A stretch of DNA of 13,315 nt from assembly GCA_964608945.1 (NCBI GenBank), contig CAZSQB010000024.1:1-13315 (forward strand). Reading direction: 5' to 3'. This DNA comes from CAYWEP01 sp964608945. GTDB taxonomy: Bacteria > Patescibacteriota > Microgenomatia > Levybacterales > UBA12049. The notes under the pieces are model-generated. The model was not told the origin of the DNA, ran no database searches, and worked only from the letters and a program-made list of their open reading frames with translations. Shown here one piece after another: positions 1 to 5,622 of the stretch. The first letter of the stretch is position 1; each line of letters starts with the position of its first letter. The position numbers were made by a program, and so were the translations under genes.

Positions 1-456
1 TACAAATTCATCTTTGTGCTTTATTAGTAACCACGCATTTTTACCAGCAAATCCTCTTGTTTTAACCAGAGCAAATGATCCTTTTAGCTTTTTTCCATGC
101 AGAAAAAATTTTATCTCTCCTTTTTTCATTCCCTCTTTCATGACTTTTTGTCCGTCATCATAATCTGTAACTGTTTCTCTCACCCCTTTTGCAACCTCCA
201 CCTCGGGCACATAATAGCCTTTATCCCAAATCATAACCGGTCCTGCACCATACTTGCCTTCAGGCAATATGCCTTCGAAATGCTGATATTCCATGCTGTG
301 GTCTGTTGTCGCCATAGCAAGACGCTTCATAGTCGGATCAAGCGTCGGGCCTTTGGGGATTGCCCACGATGGCATAACGTCGCCAATTTGCAGCCGAAAA
401 TCATAGTGAAGGCTCGTTGCTTTATGTTTGTGAATAACAAAGGAAGAGTGCTGCAT
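1..456 (-). CDS. Stand-alone LigD-type DNA 3'-phosphoesterase (3' end cut by window edge)
   Basis: This is the 3'-phosphoesterase (PE) domain otherwise found at the N-terminus of bacterial LigD. It trims 3'-phosphates and 3'-ribonucleotides from DNA ends during end repair. Translation gives M-QHSSFVIHKHKATSLHYDFRL, then SWAIPKGPTLDP, TTDHSMEYQHFEG, LPEGKYGAGPVMIWD and, near the edge, WLLIKHKDE. The metal and phosphate ligands known from Pseudomonas LigD (H42, H48, D50, R52, H84, Y88) fall at H11, H17, D19, R21, H53 and Y57 with identical spacing. The ATG at 454-456 is the first possible start, because an in-frame TGA lies two codons upstream. No Shine-Dalgarno is visible, but TATTAT (463-468) lies 6 nt before the ATG. 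The 152 visible codons cover nearly the whole domain, so the protein is probably PE-only. A ligase or polymerase part beyond the edge cannot be excluded. Family assignment is firm. Confidence 0.93.
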   Translation of the reverse strand, partial: MQHSSFVIHKHKATSLHYDFRLQIGDVMPSWAIPKGPTLDPTMKRLAMATTDHSMEYQHFEGILPEGKYGAGPVMIWDKGYYVPEVEVAKGVRETVTDYDDGQKVMKEGMKKGEIKFFLHGKKLKGSFALVKTRGFAGKNAWLLIKHKDEFV

Positions 457-524
457 ATCTCAATAATATTACTACCAATTCACTCTATTGTGATAAGGAA
501 TTTATTCTAGAACACAGGACGGTT

Positions 525-665
525 AAATCCGAAATCCGAAGCACGAAACTCGAAATGGTTCGACAAGCTCACCATAAACACGTCTTATTGTTTACCCTGA
601 GCGAAGCCAAGTCAGACTTGGCGAAGTCGAAGGGTTTCGGATTTTGATATTTGGTATTCGAATTT
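525..665. repeat. Compound nested inverted repeat (CPR-type intergenic repeat)
   Basis: The outer arms are 525-555 (AAATCCGAAATCCGAAGCAC...) and 635-665, whose reverse complement matches the left arm at about 21 of 31 positions by hand alignment. Nested inside are GGTTCGACAAGCTCACCAT (557-575) and CCCTGAGCGAAG...TCGAAGGG (595-634), themselves partly inverted copies. The inner right arm carries an extra perfect palindrome, CCAAGTC-A-GACTTGG (607-621), followed by a repeated GCGAAG, as if about 20 bp had been inserted. The repeat ends directly against the stop codon of the DUF5989 gene. I recognise both motif types as common intergenic repeats of CPR genomes. No coding potential was found here beyond shadow frames. 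Confidence 0.75.
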
Positions 666-845
666 TTAGATGAGTGTATAAATAAATGGCGCAACGCCTG
701 TTGCCTGAGCGAATACGAAGATAAAGCTAAAAATAAGGAGGAGAATAATAAATGGAATAAGAAACCAGAGTTTTGCTTTCCAGAGGAAAGTGAGAAATTC
801 GCTTGATTCTGAGACGCGAGCAACTGTGTGCTTAATAATTTTCAT
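666..845 (-). CDS. DUF5989 (SxtK-like) small membrane protein, 59 aa
   Basis: This very short gene was found by hand translation. It starts MKIIKHTVARVSESSEFLTF, continues with LWKAKLWFLIP and a long hydrophobic helix (about residues 30-48), and ends QATGVAPFIYTLI. The layout (FLxFLWxxKxWxLxPxxxxLLL...G.APFIYTL) is that of the DUF5989 family, one-helix proteins of about 50-60 aa encoded beside NodU/CmcH carbamoyltransferases. From memory it corresponds to SxtK of the saxitoxin cluster. Its function is unknown; a membrane partner of the carbamoyltransferase is an inference. It lies 139 bp downstream of that gene on the same strand, with a large inverted repeat between them. A putative promoter (TTGCAA, 17 bp, TATATT) ends 9 nt before the ATG, so it may be transcribed separately without a leader. 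A longer ORF in another frame (569-823) overlaps it and is rejected. Confidence 0.88.
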   Translation of the reverse strand: MKIIKHTVARVSESSEFLTFLWKAKLWFLIPFIILLLIFSFIFVFAQATGVAPFIYTLI

Positions 846-854
846 TTAGAATTT

Positions 855-883
855 AATATACAACGTTCTAATGGGTTTTGCAA
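855..883 (-). promoter_or_regulatory. Putative sigma70-type promoter for the DUF5989 gene
   Basis: On the minus strand TTGCAA (878-883) and TATATT (855-860) are separated by 17 bp. The -10 ends 9 nt from the ATG at 845, so a start 6-7 nt downstream would give almost no leader. No Shine-Dalgarno is seen. The -35 part overlaps the end of the 881-981 repeat. Confidence 0.45.
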
Positions 884-981
884 ATCCCAAAAAACAAATA
901 ATAAATCCCAAATAAATAACAATTTTCAAATTCGAATTTTGTATTTGGAGCTTATTTGTTATTTGGTGCTTGAGATTTGGA
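881..981. repeat. Imperfect 100-bp palindrome built from CAAATCC/CAAATAA units
   Basis: The left arm (881-933) is made of CAAATCCCAA, ACAAATAATAAATCCC and CAAATAAATAAC units. The right arm (934-981) is their approximate reverse complement (TTTGTATTTGGAGC, TTATTTGTTATTTGGTGC, GAGATTTGG). The centre is CAAATTCGAATTTTG (927-941). This is a typical CPR intergenic repeat. It sits 3 bp after the carbamoyltransferase stop codon and could fold into a long stem in RNA, so it may act as a transcription end or mRNA stabiliser (inference). Confidence 0.75.
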
Positions 982-984
982 ACT

Positions 985-2769
985 TTAAACGATATCATTT
1001 TTATCAACCACATATCGCTCCAATGCGAGATAGTCTAATCCCGAGGTTTTAAACGTATTCAATGCGTTCTCAGGAGTGTTCACAATCGGTTCGCCTTTGA
1101 GATTAAATGATGTGTTCATCAAAACATACACGCCTGTCTTATCTCCAAACGCCTTAACCAAACCATAATATCGCCCGTTTTGTTCTTTCGTTATAATTTG
1201 CGGCCGAGCAGATCCATCAACGTGCGTTACAGCAGGAATGACTTTTCTTTTATCCTTTTTCACTGCGAAAACGCCAAGCATGAAATTAGTTAAATACTCA
1301 TGGTTCAAACCGTCAACTGCAAAATAATCAGAAGCCTTCTCAGCCAAAACAACCGGCGCGAATGGCCGATATGGTTCACGAAACTTTATTTTCGTATTCA
1401 CGACTTCTTTCATTTCCTCTTTTCTTGGATCAGCGATAATGGAACGACTTCCCAAAGCGCGCGGTCCCCATTCTGCCCGACCATGGAAAAAACCGATGAC
1501 TTTTCCTTGTACTATTTTGTTTGCTAAAAATTCAGTGAGCCTTAACTCGGAATATTTTTTATAGGGAATCTTTTTTTGTTTAAGGAACTTTTCTATCTCA
1601 CTCTCTGAGAATTCAATGCCAAAATAGCTCGTATCTTGGGTATAGTTCCGCGGTTTTCCCAAAAGCGCATGATACACATAAAACGCAGCACCCATTGCGC
1701 CGCCGTCATCTCCCGCTGCCGGCTGGATAAATATACGCTTGAAGGGACCTTTGCGAAGAAGCATGCCATTAGCTACACTATTTAACCCGACACCACCGCC
1801 CATACAGAGATTCTCTAATTTTGTTTTTCTATACACGGTCTCTGCGAGTTTGAGAATGGTCTCCTCAGTAAATGCCTGGATGGATGCGGCAATATCCGCA
1901 TAGTGCTGATTTATCTCACAGAGCTCGTTGTAATTCTCCGATTTTTCTCCAAAATATGATGGATAACCTGAGGATTTGGTAAAAAAATGTAAATCTTTTG
2001 GTCGAGGCTCCCCAAAGAGTTTTAAAAAGCTGTTGCTATACGCCATATCCGATGACTTATGAAAAGAAAAATAGTCCATGTTGAGCGCAAATGATCCATC
2101 TGGAAACATCTGCACAAGTTTTTTTACTCTGGCCAGATATTTTGGTATGCCATATGGGGCCATTCCCATGACTTTATATTCCCCGTCATTGACCTCAAAC
2201 CCCAAAAACGCAGTGAAAACAGAATACAGTAGTCCAAGGCTATGGGGAAAGCGCATTTCTCTTAGTAGTGTGATATCTTTATCATTACCAATTCCGTACG
2301 TGCCACTCGTCCACTCCCCAACGCCATCAAGTGTGAGGATCGCTGATTTTTCAAACCCTGAAGGGTAAAAACTTGCCGCTGCATGTGAAATGTGGTGTGG
2401 CACAAAGAGAATCTTCTCTGACGCAACAGCAAGTTCGTAAGCGAGATTTGATCTCACCCAAAGTTTCTCGCTAAACCACGCAACCATGGCTTTAGCAAAA
2501 AGCGTAACAGCAGATGGATAAGCTGCAAGCGTTGAAAGAAGAATGCGTTGAAACTTCCAATACGGTTTTTCATAAAACACGACATAATCGAGGTCTTTCA
2601 CGCTGATCCCTGCTTGTCGCAAGCAAAACGCTATTGCTAATTTTGGAAACTCTGCGTCGTGTTTTTTACGGCTGAACCGCTCTTCTTCAGACGCTGCAAC
2701 AACCTTCCCGTCTTTCAGAAGGCACGCAGCTGACTCGTGATAGAAACAAGAGATTCCTAAGATATACAT
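985..2769 (-). CDS. NodU/CmcH-family O-carbamoyltransferase
   Basis: This enzyme transfers a carbamoyl group from carbamoyl phosphate, through carbamoyl-adenylate, to a hydroxyl group. Relatives act on Nod factor (NodU), cephem (CmcH), tobramycin (TobZ) and saxitoxin (SxtI). The 594 aa match the full family length. The N-terminal Kae1-like domain shows H11 (CFYHESAA), H125/H126 and H129 (HHISHAAASFYPSGF), TLDGVGEW with D148, GGGVGLNSVANG and QPAAGDDGGAMGAA. The C-terminal YrdC-like part shows FFHGRAEWGPRALGSRSI and MNTSFNLKGEPIVNTPENAL. No key motif is missing. The ATG at 2769 has AGGAAACGT just upstream. The SxtJ-like gene ends 13 bp before it and a DUF5989 gene follows, forming an sxtIJKL-like set. 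The acceptor is unknown; a surface glycan or lipid is the best guess from the membrane-bound neighbours. The family call is very safe, the substrate is not. Confidence 0.96.
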   Translation of the reverse strand: MYILGISCFYHESAACLLKDGKVVAASEEERFSRKKHDAEFPKLAIAFCLRQAGISVKDLDYVVFYEKPYWKFQRILLSTLAAYPSAVTLFAKAMVAWFSEKLWVRSNLAYELAVASEKILFVPHHISHAAASFYPSGFEKSAILTLDGVGEWTSGTYGIGNDKDITLLREMRFPHSLGLLYSVFTAFLGFEVNDGEYKVMGMAPYGIPKYLARVKKLVQMFPDGSFALNMDYFSFHKSSDMAYSNSFLKLFGEPRPKDLHFFTKSSGYPSYFGEKSENYNELCEINQHYADIAASIQAFTEETILKLAETVYRKTKLENLCMGGGVGLNSVANGMLLRKGPFKRIFIQPAAGDDGGAMGAAFYVYHALLGKPRNYTQDTSYFGIEFSESEIEKFLKQKKIPYKKYSELRLTEFLANKIVQGKVIGFFHGRAEWGPRALGSRSIIADPRKEEMKEVVNTKIKFREPYRPFAPVVLAEKASDYFAVDGLNHEYLTNFMLGVFAVKKDKRKVIPAVTHVDGSARPQIITKEQNGRYYGLVKAFGDKTGVYVLMNTSFNLKGEPIVNTPENALNTFKTSGLDYLALERYVVDKNDIV

Positions 2770-2782
2770 ACGTTTCCTATTG

Positions 2783-3031
2783 TTAATATTGCATTCTCGC
2801 TTGCTTCAGATCTTCTTTTGGGTGCTCCCATGGATGAAAATTGGTTTTTTTGCTCTTCTGTTTTTTCATGTGGAGTGGGTCACTGAAGAGCCGAAATGCA
2901 AGCCCTACTGGCAGAAAGAGGATGAGATAAAAAAGGCTAAAAAATACTCTGGCTTGAAAATTTCCTATGATACGGGCAATCTTGAGCCACTTTTTCCAAA
3001 CGGATTTAATTACTTTTTTGGTCTTTTGCAT
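2783..3031 (-). CDS. SxtJ-like small membrane protein, 82 aa
   Basis: The basic N-terminus (MQKTKKVIKSVWKKWLKIAR) is followed by an amphipathic stretch, IGNFQARV, one hydrophobic helix (FFSLFYLILFLPVGLAF, about residues 30-46), and then RLFSDPLHMKK and a soluble tail with FHPWEHPKEDLKQARMQY. The pattern FYxxLxxPxGLxxRLF-DPL...W...(R)QF/Y is what I recall from the C-terminal half of SxtJ proteins, which sit beside carbamoyltransferases. This copy is shorter than usual SxtJ and lacks the N-terminal membrane helices. Its first 26 bp overlap the end of the SGNH hydrolase gene, and it ends 13 bp before the carbamoyltransferase start, so the three genes look translationally linked. The function is unknown; a membrane adaptor for the carbamoyltransferase is a guess. 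The overlapping plus-strand ORF (2780-3250) is a shadow. Confidence 0.85.
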   Translation of the reverse strand: MQKTKKVIKSVWKKWLKIARIIGNFQARVFFSLFYLILFLPVGLAFRLFSDPLHMKKQKSKKTNFHPWEHPKEDLKQARMQY

Positions 3032-4091
3032 GTTCTTTTACCAATGGCAGGATTTTTTGAAATAGCCTTTCTGCAGCGAGACGGTGCACGCCTTCGTCAG
3101 GATGGTAATCATATCTTCCAACAACAAGATCTTGCGCTCTTTTTCCTTTTAAATCATCAAGCAGATCTATCGTCTGTAATCCTTGCTCATGAAATATTTT
3201 ATTTACTAACACATGAATATCACCAGCTGGATAATTTGGCAGAAGACTAATGAATGGAAATATAATGACATACGCTTTTTTGTCACCAGAGGTCAATTTT
3301 TTTCTTAAATCTTCAATATCTTTCTTGTGTTGCTCAAGATTTCTTTTGTCTCTGTATTGCTGCATGTCTGCATTTCTTAATGCAAGGAAGGTTTTATCGT
3401 AACGCGCTGTCAGACGCCAATAGATGTAATCAAAAAAATAAGAATGATTTGATAGTATTCTCGGCAGGTCTTTTTGCCCCCTCTCATCAGCCAGGATTTT
3501 TCCTCCCTTGCTTTGTCGTGGCTCTGCGTCATTGAGAAAGTATTGCCAAATGTACATGTCAAAGTTGAATTTTTCTAATACCGGATACTCGTCTAGCTCA
3601 TTGTAGGTATCATATCCTGATTTCCCAAGATTATACACTTCAACATTGTATCCTGCATCCCTGAATTTTTTTTCAAGGACATTGGTAAATCGATCCTCGG
3701 GATTATTAATTCCATAACCAAAGGTTATAGAGTCGCCAAGTACACCGATACGAAATACGCCCTTTTTTTTCTCAGTCGAAAAATTCCTATCCCGATAGAA
3801 ATCAGCGTTATATACCACGTGCCGCTGAAACCACTTTCCATTCGTCCGTAAAAATCCCAGACTATCTGATTCATCGTAGCGGTACCGGATAAATGCTTCA
3901 AAACAACTGTAGATGAGAATAAGAAGAAACAAAGTGAAAAAGCAGCTTATTACGACTCTTTTCCACAACTCAGAACGACTTGATCGAAAAACGAGTATTG
4001 TTGTGATGATAAAAACAACAAACGCGATAATCGTTGCGAGGATATATCCTTGAAAATCAGTAAAAAAATACAGCAGACGACCTAGGGTCAT
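3006..4091 (-). CDS. Membrane-anchored SGNH/GDSL-family hydrolase or acyltransferase
   Basis: The protein has 361 aa. Two hydrophobic segments (about 17-35 and 46-67) are followed by an extracytoplasmic-type SGNH domain. Block I is IGVLGDSITFGYG, with catalytic Ser about 121. Block II is NLGKSGYDTYNE, with Gly about 156-159. Block III is YFLNDAEPR, with Asn187-Asp188. Block V is YDYHPDEGVH, with Asp328 and His330. Members hydrolyse or transfer acyl esters, often on surface polysaccharides. It begins the carbamoyltransferase operon and matches the place of SxtL, a GDSL-type protein in the saxitoxin cluster. An extended -10 (TGCTATAAT, 4112-4120) lies 20 nt before the ATG, and a weak GGATG lies within the leader. 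Substrate and direction (esterase or acyltransferase) cannot be told from the sequence. The family call is firm. Confidence 0.92.
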   Translation of the reverse strand: MTLGRLLYFFTDFQGYILATIIAFVVFIITTILVFRSSRSELWKRVVISCFFTLFLLILIYSCFEAFIRYRYDESDSLGFLRTNGKWFQRHVVYNADFYRDRNFSTEKKKGVFRIGVLGDSITFGYGINNPEDRFTNVLEKKFRDAGYNVEVYNLGKSGYDTYNELDEYPVLEKFNFDMYIWQYFLNDAEPRQSKGGKILADERGQKDLPRILSNHSYFFDYIYWRLTARYDKTFLALRNADMQQYRDKRNLEQHKKDIEDLRKKLTSGDKKAYVIIFPFISLLPNYPAGDIHVLVNKIFHEQGLQTIDLLDDLKGKRAQDLVVGRYDYHPDEGVHRLAAERLFQKILPLVKEHAKDQKSN

Positions 4092-4111
4092 AAATACATC
4101 CGTAAGACGGC

Positions 4112-4120
4112 ATTATAGCA
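4112..4120 (-). promoter_or_regulatory. Extended -10 promoter for the SGNH/carbamoyltransferase operon
   Basis: The minus strand reads TGCTATAAT, a perfect -10 with the extended TGn element, 20 nt upstream of the SGNH ATG and just after the stop codon of the CxxCxC gene. No good -35 is seen, as expected for extended -10 promoters. It implies that the operon can be transcribed independently of the upstream gene. Confidence 0.6.
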
Positions 4121-4125
4121 AACAT

Positions 4126-4314
4126 TTACTGTTCTCCTAATTCTTTTTTCAGAAGCTTCAATGCCTCTCTTTTCGCGTCTTCAACACTCATCCCTTGTGA
4201 TTTTGCCGCTTCTACAAATGTTTTATTAGTAATAGATTTTCCATTGGGGTCGACGCCAGCATTTCCTTGTCCCATGTCATCATCCGGCAATCCACAGCCA
4301 CAGTTGTAACACAT
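4126..4314 (-). CDS. CxxCxC small protein of CPR bacteria, 62 aa
   Basis: The sequence starts MCYNCGCGLPDDDMGQGN, continues with a GVDPNGKSITNKTF segment and ends in an amphipathic helix (FVEAAKSQGMSVEDAKREALKLLKKEL). The three cysteines (C2, C5, C7) next to Asp-Asp-Asp suggest a small metal site or redox centre, but a zinc ribbon would need a second pair of ligands, which is absent. I recognise very similar small proteins from CPR genomes; no function is known to me. It has the clearest Shine-Dalgarno in the window (GGAGGT, 6 nt before the ATG), so it is probably well translated. The pattern ITNKTFEEAAK..G.SVEEAK looks conserved and protein-coding. There are no membrane segments, so it is presumably cytosolic. 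That it is a real gene is fairly sure; its role is open. Confidence 0.82.
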   Translation of the reverse strand: MCYNCGCGLPDDDMGQGNAGVDPNGKSITNKTFVEAAKSQGMSVEDAKREALKLLKKELGEQ

Positions 4315-4320
4315 ATAAGC

Positions 4321-4326
4321 ACCTCC
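4321..4326 (-). promoter_or_regulatory. Strong Shine-Dalgarno GGAGGT of the CxxCxC gene
   Basis: The minus strand reads GGAGAGGAGGTGCTTAT-ATG, giving GGAGGT with a 6-nt spacer. It is the only full Shine-Dalgarno noticed in the window, and it fixes the start at 4314. An extended -10-like TGCTATTAA (4353-4361) lies about 30 nt further upstream. Confidence 0.75.
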
Positions 4327-4360
4327 TCTCCTTCTATTTTTAACAAAAATTATTAATAGC

Positions 4361-4398
4361 AGAGGATGCTACAATGTCATAGGCTTGCAGCATCCTCT
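4361..4398. other. 10-bp perfect stem-loop between two minus-strand genes
   Basis: AGAGGATGCT (4361-4370) and AGCATCCTCT (4389-4398) are perfectly complementary around an 18-nt loop. On the minus strand the stem lies about 52 nt after the stop of the 374-aa protein gene and about 47 nt before the CxxCxC start. A T-run (AATTTTTG) follows only after some 10 nt, so it is an imperfect candidate for an intrinsic terminator. It could also be a regulatory hairpin or operator for the CxxCxC gene, since its base touches the putative -10 of that gene. Confidence 0.5.
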
Positions 4399-4450
4399 CA
4401 GTCGGTTACATATAAAATTACTTAACACACGCAGTAAGCAAAGAAAAAAC

Positions 4451-5575
4451 CTAGAAGGAAACGAGATCTAGCACGCGGTTTACCAGAGACTCCTGTGTGG
4501 CTACCACCTCTCCTGTCTCGGCAGAAACAGTTACATCTTTTTCTACAATTACCGGGATCAAGCCAAGTAACCTTTGGTTATCAAAGCCGTTGATTTCATA
4601 AATAGGTATGCCGTTTTGTTCTCCAAGTGTTATCAATCGGTCAATCTTAGGAAGCGTGTTATTGGAAACTTCATTTTGAAGAGCCTGATTCCCCAGTTGG
4701 TCAATGATATTTGCGGCAAGAAGATTCTGTACTGCAATATCAGGGAGTATGGCAACAGTTTTTTGACCGGCAGTTGTGTTAATGATGAGTGCGTTCGTCG
4801 CAAGATCAAGTGAGATCGGAAAATTGGTTAGTGCTCCTGTCGTGTTACGTAAAACAAGGAATTCATTGTCTCCGGCAGTTTCAACTTTTATATTGCTTTT
4901 TGCCAGCCGATCGTCAATTTTAAAGAGAGTATCATCAGCCAACTCAACTTCAGTACCGTCTTCTCTCTCTGCTTTGATAACAACTCTGTCAGCTCGTCTT
5001 TCCAAACGGACCTTTATGCCATTTGCCGTAATGTCAATTCGTGTCCTGTCATCTTTTGTGATTACTTCAATCGGCTCGTCAGGAAGCTCTTCCTCGAGTT
5101 CATCCTCAACTTCAATTTCATTAGCCTCCTCGTCCTCATCATCTTCAATTTCAGTCGGTTGGGGCGTTATTGATCTTCTAGGAAAAATGTTGAACAAGCT
5201 ACCTCTGCCGCTATTTCCAGAAGAACCGCTTGAACCAGTATTGCTACTTCCCGTGTTGGAAGAACCGGATGATCCACTGTTATCGTTATCCTCTCTCTCA
5301 TCATTGTCATCCGAATTATTGCTTCCTGATGAGGAACCACCTGACCCGGATGAACCGCTCCCCGAACTCCCGCTCCCGCTGTTATCACTCGAGCCATCAT
5401 CACCTTTTGCTAGATAGGTTGTTACACCAAGAGTTTTGGTATCTTTTAACGAGTAACCAAGAACAATGCCTACAAGCACCAGGCTCGCAATTGCAACAAT
5501 AGTAAGATAGCGTGCTTTTCGCGAAGAAGAATGCTTTTTAGCACTATATGTTCGCCTCACTTTTCTCTTGGGCAT
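4451..5575 (-). CDS. Membrane-anchored stalk protein with acidic hinge and beta-rich outer domain
   Basis: I do not recognise a named family. The 374 aa have a very basic cytosolic end (MPKRKVRRTYSAKKHSSSRK), one membrane helix (about 23-41) and a Ser/Gly/Asn/Asp low-complexity stalk (about 58-125). A strongly acidic segment follows (about 143-170, EIEDDEDEEANEIEVEDELE). The C-terminal 200 residues look beta-rich (RIDITANGIKVRLERRADRVVIKAE..., IDDRLAKSNIKVET) and end with PVIVEKDVTVSAETGEVVATQESLVNRVLDLVSF. That closing segment resembles C-termini I associate with hypothetical CPR surface proteins. There is no sortase motif and no cysteine, so it is probably an N-terminally anchored exported protein. 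The stalk is coded by AGC/TCC/GGT/GGA-rich repeats, which create spurious ORFs in other frames. A perfect TTGACA lies at -35 distance, and the supposed -10 (CTTACT) is 6 nt before the ATG. Confidence 0.82.
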   Translation of the reverse strand: MPKRKVRRTYSAKKHSSSRKARYLTIVAIASLVLVGIVLGYSLKDTKTLGVTTYLAKGDDGSSDNSGSGSSGSGSSGSGGSSSGSNNSDDNDEREDNDNSGSSGSSNTGSSNTGSSGSSGNSGRGSLFNIFPRRSITPQPTEIEDDEDEEANEIEVEDELEEELPDEPIEVITKDDRTRIDITANGIKVRLERRADRVVIKAEREDGTEVELADDTLFKIDDRLAKSNIKVETAGDNEFLVLRNTTGALTNFPISLDLATNALIINTTAGQKTVAILPDIAVQNLLAANIIDQLGNQALQNEVSNNTLPKIDRLITLGEQNGIPIYEINGFDNQRLLGLIPVIVEKDVTVSAETGEVVATQESLVNRVLDLVSF

Positions 5576-5581
5576 ACATTC

Positions 5582-5610
5582 AGTAAGACATAAAAGCTGG
5601 GGCTTGTCAA
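5582..5610 (-). promoter_or_regulatory. Weak promoter candidate for the stalk protein gene
   Basis: On the minus strand TTGACA (5605-5610) is followed after 17 bp by CTTACT (5582-5587), 6 nt before the ATG at 5575. The -35 is perfect but the -10 is poor. Its position matches the short-leader arrangement of other genes in this window, which is why it is listed. Confidence 0.3.
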
Positions 5611-5622
5611 GTTTTGATACGG

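Noticed and set aside
97..510. 137-aa plus-strand ORF
   Set aside because: It is antisense to the 3'-phosphoesterase gene, which has all family motifs; the ORF itself has no recognisable features and extends into the repeat.
569..823. 84-aa minus-strand ORF
   Set aside because: It overlaps the DUF5989 gene in another frame and runs through the repeat. The DUF5989 frame carries conserved residues (APFIYTLI) and ends at its own stop.
881..981. Possible CRISPR-like array from the repeated CAAAT units
   Set aside because: The units are irregular, have no constant spacing or spacers and form one large palindrome; no cas gene is nearby.
828..1052. 74-aa plus-strand ORF
   Set aside because: It consists of translated CAAATCC/CAAATAA repeat and the antisense of the carbamoyltransferase end.
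2780..3250. 156-aa plus-strand ORF
   Set aside because: It is antisense to both the SxtJ-like gene and the SGNH gene, whose motifs are clear.
666..4091. True saxitoxin-type toxin biosynthesis locus
   Set aside because: Only the carbamoyltransferase and accessory families are present. None of the polyketide synthase-like, amidinotransferase or oxygenase genes of a toxin pathway is in the window.
4126..4314. Rubredoxin or zinc-ribbon assignment for the MCYNCGC protein
   Set aside because: Only one cysteine cluster is present; both folds require a second CxxC pair.
4776..5417. 213-aa Ser-rich plus-strand ORF and other ORFs over 5167-5502
   Set aside because: These are shadows of the low-complexity stalk coding repeats of the membrane-anchored protein; the composition is an artefact of the repeats.
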